Shown one piece after another: positions 11,946-23,053 of a DNA stretch of 64,000 bases. A model generated the notes under the pieces. That model did not search any database. It was not told the origin of the DNA and saw only the letters and a program-made list of their open reading frames with translations. Every line of letters begins with the position of its first letter. The stretch's first letter is position 1. A program made the translations under genes and the position numbers. Source of the stretch: Stenogyne calaminthoides (Eukaryota > Streptophyta > Magnoliopsida > Lamiales > Lamiaceae); assembly GCA_037126765.1 (NCBI GenBank), contig JBBCBC010000001.1:33526804-33590803 (forward strand), written 5' to 3'.

Positions 11946-12433
11946 ACTTAGACAAAATTGAATTAATTGTATTTATCCCCTCTACAGGAACACATTCTCA
12001 TTATGGGCTTTAGCCGAATATCGGAAACGTGTGGTCATCAATTATAACCATATAAAATAGTTGTTTCTTGTAAAATAATTTGTTGGTCTTTTTTATCCCT
12101 TTTCTAATAATTATTGTATTGTTTCTTGAATATATTATGTAGACGTGTTAATAAGGTTGGGGTAATTTTTAGAAGTAATGATCGACGAGGTTACGAAGCA
12201 TTAATTTACTTATTTATTAGTTTGAAATGCATTAATTCACTTGCACAGCGGTTCAAAACCGCTCTCCAATTACCCTTCCACAGCGGTTATGAACCACTGT
12301 CTAAGTTATGAACCACGAGGTTATTAAGTTTTTTTTTTTAATAAAACCGCTCTCCAAGGGACATTTTGGAGAGCTGTTTGAAAAAATGGTTATCCAAGTG
12401 GAGCTGTCCAAGCTTAAATGTGTAGTAGTGATT

Positions 12434-13308
12434 ATTTTGTTTATTGTTCATTGCTTCGAATTGGTGTGATTTCCTATCTCCAAACGAACTGAATAAAAGA
12501 ACCTAATGCATATCTCCAAAGTAATCATAGAACGTAATGAATTGAATAAACTGAATAAATGTATCTCTCCAAAATAATCATAAAATTAGCAATGCATATC
12601 TCCAAGGTAAACTGAACAAAAAAAACCCAATGCATATAAAATCCAAATAAATTAACAATTACTAGCTTCGATATCGTTTCCTTTTCTTTTTTTTTCATTA
12701 AGGAACTATTTTCTGACTAAGAAACAACTAAAAAAATATATTTTAAAATTTAATAAAGCTTTTGCTAAACAAATTCAATGAGAAGTGTTTAACTGAATTA
12801 TTACTTACCAAACTTGAGTAAGGTAAAAAATTCCTAACCATATTTTATTCCTGAGTATAATGCTATATATGAGCAAGTGGTGTGTCTCGTGGAGTGAAAC
12901 AATGAGATACAATATTTCAATAATTTTAGTTGGGATGTGATATAAGTTTCTCATCATCTTTTTAAATTTTTACCTCTTTTTGATGGAAAATACCAGCAGC
13001 AAGGGCAGCAGACTATATTTGGCCAATGGTGGCGGTCAACTGATGTCACACCAGAAGCCACTCTTCTTTCTCATCAGGAAAGGGTTGCGATATTTGTCTA
13101 GCAGTGATGGTAGCGATGTCTGAAGAGACTCGACGGTAGTGGTGGTGGAGAATCAGCAGCTTGGAGGTGATTTGGGAGCAGCTTGGAGGTGATTTGGGAG
13201 CAGCTAGCTAGGTTTATCTTTCTTGCATGCAAAGAGAATGGAGTGGAGCAAAAAAATTATATAGTGATTTCTAACCTAAGACATGCTGGCGCGGGATAAA
13301 AAAATTAA
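12434..13308. other. No gene recognised
   Basis: AT-rich and then mixed sequence. A 22-bp tandem duplication built on AGCAGCTTGGAGGTGATT lies at 13158-13203. No ORF of note. Confidence 0.35.
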
Positions 13309-13577
13309 TTGCTTTGGGAGCAGAGATTCTTGCTGGTATGCATGGGGTGGTTTTTGATCCGCCCAGGGGTTGGACTAACATTTGGGTGGAGAATGATTCT
13401 GAGCTTGCTGTCAAAGTTCTTACTTGCAGTGGGAGGGATATCCCATGGAGGCTCAAAGCCAGCTGGCCGAAGTTTGCCAAGGCCAGGTCCAATATTACCC
13501 TCACGGTTTCCCACATTCATAGGGAAGGGAATTCCATTGCTGATTTACTTGCCAAATTACACTATGATAATGTTTGA
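13309..13577 (+). pseudogene. RNase H (RVT_3-type) fragment of a plant LINE
   Basis: The frame from 13314 encodes WVENDSELAVKVL, then DIPWRLKASWPKF, then VSHIHREGNSIADLLAKL. This is the tail of the RNase H-like domain found at the C-terminus of plant L1-type LINE polyproteins and in RNase H-like pseudogenes. The aspartate of the EN(S)DSE motif and the final HIHREGN...AD motif are present, but the first half of the domain and the whole RT are missing. The fragment appears 5'-truncated, as LINE insertions usually are. A host RVT_3 gene fragment is the alternative. Confidence 0.65.
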
Positions 13578-13830
13578 ATAGGTGGTTGTCCCAATTTTCT
13601 TTGTGATCTGCTTTATTCAGATATGAATAAGGACTATTTCGTCTCTCGAAGTAGTCCCTGTTTAGAGGAGTATCCATTTTTCCCTTCGACTAGGGGTTTT
13701 GCCCCAGGGGGGTTTTACCCTGGCAAGGTTTTTAGTGGGGCTCCGGCCTCTGGTACGGTCTGTTTACTTATGGCTCTAGGTTTTTTCTTTTTTATTTTAG
13801 GTATCATTTATTTGACAGTTCATTAATTCA
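13578..13830 (+). other. Probable LINE 3' UTR
   Basis: Directly downstream of the RNase H fragment. It contains GGGTTTTGCCCCAGGGG, GGGTTTTACCCTGGCAAGG and TTTTTAGTGGGGCTCCGGCC, phrases I associate with plant LINE 3' UTRs. No clear poly(A) or TSD was found. Confidence 0.4.
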
Positions 13831-13860
13831 TCACAAACCCAGTTTTTTATACTAAAATTT

Positions 13861-14300
13861 TGGTCGATGATTTTTCGGTGGTGGCGGTGTGTTGTGGTGT
13901 GGGGCCGAAGTTGTAAAATCGAGGTTTTTTGATGAGTCGGGGTCGCGGAGAAGACGGCGGAGACATCGAAAACCCTAATTTTTTTTGCCCATGTTGTAAT
14001 TTTTGTGCCCAATTGTAAGTTTTTTGAAGCAAACCCAGTTGTAAATTTTTATGTGCCCCAGTTATAGAAATTTGTGACTAAAAAGATTTTTTGTGCTGTT
14101 TGAATATGATGAGAGGCTGAGAAGAATGGAAAGATAAGGTCAGTGAAGTTGTTGATGCTTGGAAATATATGGTTATAGTGATGATTGCGGAGGTGGCAGC
14201 GGTATGGTGTGGTGTGGTGGTTTGGGGTCGAAGTTTTAAAGTTGAGGTTTTCCGGTGAGTTGGGGGTCGTGGAGGTGTTGTGGCTGAAAAAGACGAAGGA
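13861..14300. repeat. Diverged direct duplication
   Basis: The stretch 13870-13975 (GGTGGCGGTGTGTTGTGGTG...CCGAAGTTGTAAAATCGAGG) is repeated in diverged form at 14180-14300 (GGTATGGTGTGGTGTGG...TCGAAGTTTTAAAGTTGAGG). Origin unknown; no ORF that looks real. Confidence 0.45.
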
Positions 14301-14511
14301 TGTGCGCAACAGAGGAAGAGAAGGATTAAACGAAGACCCGAAGCTTTCGAAATAATGGAACTCTTTGTTCTCTTATGCAATATAGCACCATGTAATGCAA
14401 GTACATAAATTATTATGCAATTGTATTTGCATCGTGTGCAATAATATTCATATTGATTTTCTTATTTTCTTTTAGAAGTTTTTATGATAATGTTAGTACT
14501 AAATGGATCAT

Positions 14512-14739
14512 AACCCCCAAGGGTTGGCCTAGTGGTTGTAGGCTTGGGACTTAGGAGTATGCTCCTCTCTAGGTCTCAGGTTCGAACCCTCTTAGATGCG
14601 ATCAACTCTTGAGTTGGGTCAGTCCATACAGAGAGCTTAGCTCTGGCTTGAAGTGGGGTCCCCCGCTAATGGACGATGGGTTCTGGTCCCCCGGATTAGT
14701 CGGCCCTTGAGCCGGATACCGTGTTATCAACAAAAAAAA
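14512..14739 (+). mobile_element. tRNA-derived SINE with 17-bp TSD
   Basis: The 228-bp insertion is bounded by the exact direct repeat AGTACTAAATGGATCAT (14495-14511, 14740-14756). It has a pol III A-box-like TGGCCTAGTGGTT (14525-14537), a B-box GGTTCGAACC (14579-14588) and an A-rich 3' end before the right repeat. These are the defining features of a tRNA-derived SINE mobilised by LINE machinery. The family name is unknown to me. Confidence 0.92.
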
Positions 14740-14756
14740 AGTACTAAATGGATCAT

Positions 14757-15571
14757 GTTTATTTTGTTTTAGTATAATATATTTTTTTAGAAGTTAATTC
14801 TTTTTCTTCGTTTTTATTTATTTATTTTGAACATTCATTTTTTGGAGAATGCATAAATGAGCTACTAATAATTTATATATTAAAAAAAAGGGTTGAAAAA
14901 TGAAGTCCAAGCAAAAATAAATTTGAATATTATTTATTAAAAAATTATTATTTTTTGAATGAATTAAATATAAATAAATTCCCCTATTGTGATAACAATT
15001 ATAACACTAAACTAACTAATTAATGATTATATAAAAATATACATAGTCAAATTTATACAAACATTTTTTTTTAAAGATAATCATTACACTTAGAATGATT
15101 CATACTTTTGAAGACTGCAATACCAACAAATATATGCAATACAAATAAATAAACTAAAGTTTAAATATACAATGCAATTTAATTTACATTAATGCATTAC
15201 ATAATATATATATATGTAATATAAACAAGGACATGCAATATGAAAACATAAATTCAATATGTACACTTCTAAATTGTTGAACACGGAAAAGATTCAATCA
15301 ACTACATTCGTGTTTATGAATGCTAAGCAATAGTGTTACAGATTTCACACTCAGGTGAAATTCATAAAATAAAATTTAAATAAATAAATAAAGAAAAAAA
15401 TGAATACAATCTACAAACGTCACATTCGTTTACATCCAAAAAGAATCTTTCATTGGCACATTTATCGAAATGGACGATGTTATGATTTTGGCAATGATGC
15501 AATCTTTTTCGGCGAGTTTGCAATGGTACTTTTTTTGTCGTTCTTAGAGAGGAAGAGTGATGAAGCGGTGA
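14757..15571. other. AT-rich sequence, no gene recognised
   Basis: Very AT-rich, with TATATATA near 15205. An ORF pair at 15362-15682 is on opposite strands with no recognisable motif. Confidence 0.35.
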
Positions 15572-15579
15572 ACGAAGAG

Positions 15580-16166
15580 CTAGGATGCATGGGTACTCGG
15601 AATTTTTGAATAATGCAGTGTCGGATACTTCGTTGGTACTTGGGTACGCGGATACGGGTGGGATACGCACCCAGTACGCCACGTGACGTTTTTCAATTAA
15701 AAATATTAATAATAATTTTGGGTACCGTGTCAGACACAGCTGATCGGCGTGTCAGACACGAATAGGGTACACGTGGGTTCAAATTTGTACAATTTATTTT
15801 ATTTTCTGCCTTGAAATAAATTTATTTTATGTTAAATTAACCCAAATTAGCACACAAACAGTAAAAAAATATTGACTCTTTATTGCTCACACGGTCACAT
15901 CACTGTCAAACTGTTATTCGTTCACATAATTTTATTATGATGTTCATCTCGTTTTGATTTTATATTTGTTTAGGTGTTAAAAAATTTCATAGGTTACAAA
16001 GACACATACTTTCAAAAAAAAATTGTGGAAATATTTATATATACAATGAAAATATAAAATAATTTGAAAAATTATAATCATACCCAAGCGTATCTTACCC
16101 TATTATTTTTTAAAAATCTGTGTCCCAGTACCCGCACCGTATCGTACCTGTATCCGTGTAACTTAG
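15580..16166. mobile_element. hAT-like MITE
   Basis: The element is flanked by an exact 8-bp repeat ACGAAGAG (15572-15579, 16167-16174). The ends share CTARGWTRCAYGGRTAC as an imperfect terminal inverted repeat, followed by more inverted GGATACG/GGTACG motifs. An 8-bp TSD is typical of hAT elements, although the terminal bases are not the usual hAT ones. A slightly different boundary (12-bp repeat GAAGAGTGATGA) is also possible. No coding capacity. Confidence 0.55.
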
Positions 16167-16174
16167 ACGAAGAG

Positions 16175-16490
16175 TGATGAGAAATAGTGATTTTCATGGT
16201 CTGGTGCGTCGTCGGGGAACACTGGTTGCGATTTTGTCGATGCCATTGATTCCGGTAGAAAAAAAAAAGGTGAGAGTGAAATTATGCGTAAGAAAGAATG
16301 ATGAAAAGCAAAAAAATGAGGAAGGTGAATTGTGAGGAACCTTCCCTACTGTCATTAATAATCGTGTCTCTCCCATCACTTGTCATATCAACTGCAACTT
16401 TTTACTTTTGGACATCAGCATGTGAAGGGGGTAAATTTGGATTTTTGCTCACTTTTTTTTTTGTAGTGCAGAGCAATTTTTTTCAGGAAT
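16175..16490. other. Flank left of the Sirevirus, no gene recognised
   Basis: Only short ORFs. It ends in a T-rich stretch and the GTAGA target site at 16491-16495. The CACTA-like sequence right of the Sirevirus may have started here, but no left CACTA end was found. Confidence 0.35.
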
Positions 16491-16495
16491 GTAGA

Positions 16496-18260
16496 TGTAG
16501 GTCTCGAACGGGTTTTGTGAGGGCAGAAGTCTAGAGGGAAGGGATGAATAGACTTCAGAAAACTTTTCGTGCGGATCAGGTGTGATTTGCAGATTTCCTG
16601 ATCAGAGTGCTAGAGAGTCAGTTTGGACTGATGTTCAATCTTACTGAGTCCCTGGGGGCAGACCAGTTTGATATCTTGTCAGTTTAACTGAGAGTGCGGA
16701 AGCTTGTAAATACCCGTGTGAAAAACCAGTTTATCAAATCAGATTCTTAAGTCAGTTTTCAACCGGCTAACTAAGGTGTCAACCTGATCAAATCAGTTGC
16801 TTGGTGCAGACTGAGCTTAACTTAGAATATGTATGCAGTTTTAAACTCAGTTCTGTGAATAGTGTAAAGCAACAAGAAAGCAAGTAAATGCACACAAGAT
16901 TTTATAGTGGTTCAGACGAAACCCGTCTTACGTCCACTCTTCCCTTAACACAGGGGCACCAACTTAACCAACTTAACCAACTTAACCAACTGGACTTAGT
17001 TTTATGTGTTAGTCCAACACCCAACAGATATTTATTGAGTTCACACTCAACCGAACCAGAAATCAGAAACTAGAATCCCTAGTCTGAAATCTTGCGGTAA
17101 CAAACTTAACCAACTTCGAGTTTGGGTAAAGGTTTGTTGTGGTTCCAACTGGAAATCTATCCAAGTGTTTATGCAGCCAAATGCTAGTGAATAGGATTTC
17201 TTGCTAAGAACTATGGGATGAACACTTTAAGAATAATCTTCAAATATGGTGTTCTTCGAGCGGAGATTTTGCTGTAGTTTTTGCTTCTTTTGCGGTGTCT
17301 CCGTGTTAGTTCTTAGTGTCCGGCCTTTTCAATTTTGAAGATCGATTCCATTTTATAGACCTCGAAATCAAAGAGCCGTTGGAGAGCAATTTGAATTTCG
17401 GGCTATATTAGGGAGGCTGTAGGATATGATTGTGACGTGCTCCGAATATCGGCGTGGCCGTAGGCATGATTAGCGTTGTTTATGTCCGCAGTGTCGAATC
17501 CCGTATTGTCAGCTCTTTTTGTGCACGTGTCGCTTTCTCCTTGGCTTCGCGAGGCGGCACTTCAGTAATTTGTCCGTTAGACGATTGATATTCCTTTTGT
17601 AGAAGATTCGTCTTGTCTGGTGTACCATTTTGGTTGACGCCAGGTGTGAGCTGACTTGATCAGATAACTGATCAGTCTACCTTGTTGAGTCTTCTGATGC
17701 AAATTGTCTTAGCTCAATATGAAGACTCGGCTGATATAGGTCTTCAAGTCTTTTGGTAGTCTTCTGATCTTCAGGTGACTCTGAGCCTCAGTGTCTTCAG
17801 TCATACTGAGTCTTCAGGTCTGTTACTGAGTCTTCAGGTTCATCTGAGTCTTCAGGTTTATCTAAGTCTTCAGGTTTATCTGAGTCTTCAGGTTTATCTG
17901 AGTCTTCAGGTTCATCCGAGTCTTCAGGTTCATCTGAGTCTTCAGGTTCATCTGAGTCTTCAGGTTCATCCGAGTCTTCAGTGTCTTCTGTCTTCACCTG
18001 ATCTTCTGACTTCTTTTCTTCGTATTTGTTCTTAGCCTTCTGATCATCTGACCTTATTTGGGTTATCTGATACTTCGACCTGACCTATACATATTGAGTT
18101 CCCCCTCAATATGTGACCTATCTTTTACATCAGCTATCTATACATTTCAGCTGGTCATCTTAATCTGATTCTAAGTCATCAGTCAGCTAACAGGTCTGAC
18201 TGGTCCTATTACAACCTGTTTTGGAACTTCCATCAAAACTTAAATACAAATTTTCCAACA
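16496..18260 (-). repeat. 3' LTR of the Sirevirus
   Basis: The 1765-bp LTR reads TGTTGG...CCTACA on minus. A TATAAAA box lies at 17357-17351. It differs from the 5' LTR by an expansion of CTTAACCAAC (three units near 16965 against one near 30600) and by retaining CAG/CTG where the other LTR has CG-type triplets. Confidence 0.93.
17805..17985. repeat. 18-bp minisatellite in Sirevirus LTR
   Basis: About ten copies of TCTTCAGGTTCATCTGAG and variants. On minus it encodes a meaningless acidic EDSDEP repeat, which should not be annotated as protein. The corresponding part of the 5' LTR (about 31410-31560) is altered at nearly every CAG/CTG. Confidence 0.9.
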
Positions 18261-18274
18261 ATTTCCCCCTTTTT
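18261..18274 (-). other. Polypurine tract of the Sirevirus
   Basis: On minus AAAAAGGGGGAAAT ends directly against the 3' LTR start. It primes plus-strand DNA synthesis. The same bases precede the LTR of the short element at 41718. Confidence 0.9.
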
Positions 18275-18469
18275 GATGGAACCAAAACACTTAATCAGAA
18301 AAAACAGATGCCACGAATAGAAATGCAGATAATGAAATGCAGTACATATTTCAGAAGACAATGAGACATTGTCTTAGAATCAGAGAGATGAAATGTTTCA
18401 TTCAGATAGGTGTGTGCGTTATAGAATACATGAAAAATGTACATATCATCTGATTCCAAGTTGTCTTCC

Positions 18470-19054
18470 TCAGGTGTACTTGAACATTTGCAGCTCTTTG
18501 GGGATGCCAAACATCTTGTACATCCTTTGCATTAGTTTGTCCAGATCTTCTCTTCTATGGATCCCTCCTTTTTTAGCAAATCCATAGTAGGCATTCTTGA
18601 ATTTTACAGCATCTAGCTTTTTGTCTGGACACAAAGGAGGAAGGAGTAGTTCAAAGGGTGGAGCTTCTGGTATTAGTGACATGATTTTCCCTTCTTTCAT
18701 CACTGTCTGGTAGAAGTCTGGATACATCGTTTCTAACCAGTTCCGGAATTCATCATCATTTTCAGTCTGATTTTGATGAATCGGAATCTTCTCCAGGATG
18801 TGTACGTCACATAACCATTCTTCTTTGATCTGATCCCATTCTGGAAGCAGATCTAGCCGTGCACAGAGGATGTCTTTAACAGGTGCTGGAAGGGCATTCT
18901 TCTCCCAAGCAATCTCCTCTGCTGCAGCTTCGTTCTTCCTCTTCCTTCGGATGTAAGCGATGTTTAGTCCCTTAGCCTCTGCTAACTTCTGCTTTTTGAT
19001 GGCGGCCTCTCTAATTCTCTGTCTTGTTTGCTCTTGAACTTGTTCAGGAGTCAT
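18470..19054 (-). pseudogene. C-terminal part of the Sirevirus post-pol ORF
   Basis: The 194-codon ORF begins MTPEQVQEQTRQRIREAA, a charged helix, then a globular-looking part with DLLPEWDQIKEEWL and a basic tail. It follows the 430-codon ORF with a gap of about 100 bp that contains stops in the likely joining frames. I infer it is the end of one long reading frame, since a TAA sits only seven codons upstream of its ATG. No signal peptide or membrane segment is visible. Function unknown. Confidence 0.5.
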
Positions 19055-19152
19055 CTGGCTTTTGGTAGAGAATGGTTAACCTTGTCTCTGATCTTCCGCA
19101 GTTGCTTTCATCATCTTGCCTCTGCCTTCTGCTCAGATTCTTCTTGTTCGTC

Positions 19153-20445
19153 TTAATCAGCTAATTTTTTAGCGAGTTCAAGGCTCCTGGCCTGATCATC
19201 AGTTTCCATTCTTTTCTGTACGAACGAAGAAAAGTCTTCAATCTTGTCGACTCTGGCAATAACCTCTGAAAGAGCAATTTTCTGCTCAGTGATCTCTTTG
19301 CTATGTTGCTCCACAGTTTCTTTTACTTCAGCAACGAGATCAATAGATGAAGTGGCTGGCAAGTCAGATACAGTGATTTCTGGTAGAGATGTAATTGTTA
19401 CCAACTGTGTCTGTTTTTCTTTCTTCTCTTTATTCTCTTGTCCTTCCCCCTTTTTGGTTTCATCAAAGAGGTTGGACATCCTGCGGTTCAGAGTATTGAA
19501 TTGTCGTGTGATCTCCTCTCTGAGTTCGTCGACAACAAGAGGAGTGATCTGAACGGTGGCAGAAGGTGCAGGTTTCAAGAAGCGTCTGAGAGCAACTTTG
19601 ATATCCTGTCTTGCTCGTTCTATAGAAGCTACAAAGTGTTTCCAACCCATATCCATGTGGTTATCAGTTTTCTCCAAGGATGCCCAGACATTCTCCAATA
19701 GTACCTGTGTCTGCATATCTGTCTGAACCTTGAGTTTGTCAGACTGGAGATTTAGCTTCTCGGCAAGAGGATTAACTAGTTGCATAACTTCAGAGAGGAT
19801 GACACTGTGCATCCCAACTGTGTGACTTCTTTCTCTGTCAACTAGTTTTGCTTGCTCTTCTTCAAATCGCTTCATCAGATCTGCTGTGAGCGCTGAGAAT
19901 TTATCTTCAAAAGCAGTCTTGATCCCATCCTGAATCTTCTCAGTATAAAGATCTAGGGTATCAGAGCTCATCGTAGCAGTCTGGTCAGATGTTGAAGCCT
20001 TGCCAAGTTGGGTCTCATCTGCAGCACCCATTCTTGGTTCATCGGCAGCTCCCTCATGATCTGCAGGAGGTTGAACGGTTTTCTCCCTATTATCAGCAAT
20101 TCCGAACCTTTCGTGAATCAACCATCTGATATCATCTTCAGATGCCAATTCAACAGCACTTTCAATCCCAGCAGTGTTTAAGCATTTCATCTCCAAGTCT
20201 ACAAAGAAATCTGATCCCAGAGATGTCATGAGAATCAGAAATTCTTCAATGCTTTTCAGTCTGATATCCCTCCAGAACACAATCTCTTCTATTTGTTGCT
20301 GGATGTCAGGATGTTGATCCAATTCAGGGCACAGCTCCAGCAGATACTCCTTTATTTCTTGCTTCATTATCCTTATGATGGGGCTTTCTGAAACAGGTGA
20401 AGCAAGCACGGTTCTGGTGTTGAAGGGTTTAATTGAGATGGACAC
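19153..20445 (-). pseudogene. Middle part of the Sirevirus post-pol ORF, coiled-coil rich
   Basis: The 430-codon ORF is predicted mostly helical, with long charged heptad-like stretches (EEEQAKLVDRERSH, then KETVEQHSKEITEQKIALSEV). It overlaps the upstream ORF by 73 bp in another frame. The overlapping frame remains proline- and acid-rich and stop-free up to about 20600, so the two ORFs are probably one protein split by a single frameshift near 20570-20620. Sireviruses often carry an extra ORF here, called env-like, but I see no envelope features. I would call it an accessory ORF of unknown role. Confidence 0.55.
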
Positions 20446-21866
20446 TCGCTTGTCAGATCTCTCAGGTGCTTGTGACTTGTTTGGAGATTGGGATATTTGT
20501 GGTTCATTTTCAGCGTTTTGAGGGTTTTCAGTGTCGTGAACAGGTTCATTGATTGGTGGTGTGGGAGATCTGGGTGATCTGATAGGTGAGGTGAGGGTGA
20601 CAAGGTTTTGTGAGGAGAGGGTGATGGTGATTTGGAAGTGGGCGTTGGCGATCTTGCTCTCTGGAAGATCGTGGTGAGAGGCAGAGAGTCAGATGGTGAT
20701 TCTTCCTCAGATTGCTCCACTTCTGTCCTTCTGACAGATTTCTCTCCTTCTGCTGCGGTCATCTGCTCTTCCCTTACTTCACTGGTAGTGGGCTCAGAGC
20801 GGACTGCTATCTCCTCTTCTGATTCCACTTGCATCAGATCTTTCGTTCTGCTAACTTGCTGGGCAGAACTTGGAGCAGTCTTCAGAGGAGAAGTCACTCT
20901 CTTTTGACGTTTCCGCTGAGCATCTGGTTTCTTGGCCAGATCCTTTCTCTTCATCCTCTTTTCCGGAATGGCCGTTCCCTGCGCTTCAGATGATGCAGTT
21001 GCCTTACCTTTTCCCTTCTTTTCTCCCTTGGGTTTGGGCACATAAGGAGTTGGATCTTCATCAGATTGTCCATGTAGGGACTCATCCTTGCCCAATATGG
21101 CCTTGTGCTTTGCTTGATATATCTTTGCTCCATTCTCATTCCATTCATAGTTCTGTGGCAGCTCATCTGACAGAATGATAGAGATTTTGTGTATGAAGGA
21201 GCACTTGGAAGATAAGCACACTACATTGCTCTGGGTCAGTTCGAACTTTCCGGAGTCTTTCCTCAGTCGTGCCTTGACCATACCCAACCAATCTATATCT
21301 GAAGCCTTCTTTATTATTGCAGCCATGACACTGATCTTATACGAAGTGACAACATCAAGACTGTAAGTTGAGCACATGATCACCTTCTGAACGATCTCAA
21401 GGAGAATGCGATATTTCCTCTTCAGATAGGAGGCTTTGACGTTCATCGTGTTCTCCTTGTTTGCTGGTCTCAATAACTTGGCTTCAAGAAATTCCTTTTC
21501 TCCTACATTAGCCGTGTAGGTCTCTGGATTGATGCTTCCTCGAGTTAGGCCAAATATCCTCTGGATATCGTCATTCGACACTCGCACTTCTAGTCCGCCA
21601 AAGGAAGAAACCAGGTCAGCATCAATGTCTTCATCCCTCTGTATATTGTATAAAAACTCCAGGGCTTCATGGGTGTGGACGATGTTCTGATGTGTAGAGA
21701 AATATCGTTCTAGCCCACACGCTTGCAAGCACTCCAAAATTTCCAGTGATTCAGGATCTGAGGTGATGGTGAATACTACATACTTCTCATCAATGATGTC
21801 TTTCTTCATCGATGCAAAGTTGCAGAACTTATTCCCTTGGCCCGGTCGTGGAATTAGATATGCCAT
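20373..21866 (-). pseudogene. N-terminal part of the Sirevirus post-pol ORF (plant transposon protein-like)
   Basis: I start it at the ATG at 21866 (MAYLIPRPGQ), just after a predicted splice acceptor, rather than the in-frame ATG at 21914, which lies in the predicted intron. The first 230 residues contain SFGGLEVRVSNDDIQRIFGL, resembling the 'putative plant transposon protein' domain seen near many plant retrotransposons. That match is from memory. The next part is lysine-rich with possible nuclear localisation signals (KRMKRKDLAKK, QRKRQKR), then acidic and proline/serine-rich. The tail after about 20600 is out of frame with the downstream ORF. No membrane segments, so not an obvious envelope. 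Confidence 0.6.
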
Positions 21867-21868
21867 TT

Positions 21869-22060
21869 CTGTACGATATGCAAATTGATGTTTAGTTTGA
21901 GTAAGATATCTCAATAAATTCAGTCAAACCAGTAATCTTAGCATCAATTTAGCAAGTAAGCGTATAGATCTTATAAAAATTACAGAAACATATCATCACG
22001 ATTTGTAAACCTAGGTACCAGAGTGAATTGAAATAAAGCAATATTTAAACGAGAAATTAC
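21869..22060 (-). other. Predicted 5'-UTR intron of the post-pol ORF
   Basis: On minus a donor TTTCTG|GTAATTTC (22060) and an acceptor CATATCGTACAG|AAATGG (21869) enclose 192 bp of AT- and T-rich sequence of normal plant intron size. The ATG follows two bases after the acceptor. Predicted by eye only. Confidence 0.5.
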
Positions 22061-22207
22061 CAGAAATTGATTTGAGGATTTGAGAAATCGTAAGAAAAGA
22101 ATCAATTGATTTCGAAAGTAATTCTCTGAAGATTTTGAAAGTTTTGAGCTTTAAAGAGCTTTGAGAAGACGAAGTATTGGAAAGAAGTTTTCTGATAAAG
22201 ATTTGGA

Positions 22208-22214
22208 TTTTATA
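22208..22214 (-). promoter_or_regulatory. Predicted TATA box of the post-pol ORF
   Basis: TTTTCTATAAAATCC on minus places TATAAAA about 150 bp upstream of the predicted donor. The sequence between is C/T/A-rich and ATG-free, as expected of a plant 5' UTR. It implies expression separate from the LTR promoter. Confidence 0.45.
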
Positions 22215-22971
22215 GAAAACGAGGAAAAACCTTTTTGCAAAACTTTCCAAAGTACTCAAGTATCCGTGTTTTGAAATTGGTGGCTGAGATTAGTCGACCA
22301 AAAAGTATTTTGATCGCACGGTTGAGAAAAGTAGTCTTCTCGTATTTCGGACTCGAAAATTCGCAATAAAACGCATTAAAAATACATTCCCAAGTTCGCA
22401 TTAAAAGATTTGCAGAGCATGCATCATAAAGTGAAAACAGAGTAAAATTAATTTATTTAAATAACGCATATAAGTTATTCAGAAAGGGATAAATAAGAGA
22501 ACGTATCTGACTGATTGATATTGTAATCAACCAGTTACCACTGTGATCTGATCTGGTGCTTGTTGATCTTACTGATGGTAGCCTTAAGCATTTCCCAACA
22601 ATATCTTACTTATCTGATCAGATTTCTGTGTGAAGCACTTCGTCACTTATCTGATCTACTTATCTGATTCTCTCATCTGATGCACTTATCTGATTCACTT
22701 CATCCTTCAATCTTCTTCTATTCAGCCCGCATTTACTATGCACTTAAGTTAAACTCCCGCCAAAGCATTTGCTTCGGGGAGTCAAAAAGTCGCCTCGATT
22801 CCCAAATCGGCGCGATTTGACATTCCGTAATAATGGCATAGATACGTTGTGATTACTCACACCGTCAACTCATCCAACCATTAGCCGCGTGTCCCTTACG
22901 CGTTGTCGATGCAAATTTCTCTTAAGGTCTTCTGAGAAAATAAATTTGCATTTGTACCCCTAATTTCCTTC

Positions 22972-22979
22972 TATAAATT
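22972..22979 (+). promoter_or_regulatory. Predicted TATA box, antisense unit
   Basis: CTTCTATAAATTA on plus, followed by a CA-rich leader (AAAACAACACAACATAAACC) up to ATGs at 23043 and 23054. It points away from the post-pol ORF promoter at 22208-22214, making a divergent pair about 760 bp apart. Confidence 0.4.
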
Positions 22980-23053
22980 AACCTGGGGTGTTAGGCAAAA
23001 ACAACACAACATAAACCATTCATCTTCTTTAGCATATACTTCATGCCTTTCCG

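Larger units (their letters stand above)
10197..12430. mobile_element. Non-autonomous CACTA (En/Spm) element
   Basis: The left end reads CACTAATACAGATTT and the right end is the inverse of CACTACTACACATTT, flanked by a 3-bp TSD ATT (10194-10196, 12431-12433). Subterminal inverted motifs resembling ACAGCGGTTTTTAAC and GCTGTCCAAG recur at 10240-10450 and 12240-12410, as expected for binding sites of the CACTA transposase TNPA. There is no TNPD/TNPA coding sequence. The interior is AT-rich with a tandem array and a foldback insertion. Confidence 0.8.

Noticed and set aside
14512..14600. tRNA gene
   Set aside because: A and B boxes are present, but the cloverleaf does not close and the unit has SINE length, an A-rich tail and a 17-bp TSD.
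17797..17997. 66-codon minus ORF of EDSDEP repeats
   Set aside because: It is the 18-bp LTR minisatellite read in frame; it varies freely between LTRs and has no gene context.
19244..21366. Several plus-strand ORFs of 60-100 codons
   Set aside because: They are shadows of the long minus-strand Sirevirus ORFs and show no domains.
18470..21866. Retroviral envelope gene
   Set aside because: Position fits an env-like ORF, but no signal peptide, hydrophobic membrane segment or cleavage-like motif is visible.
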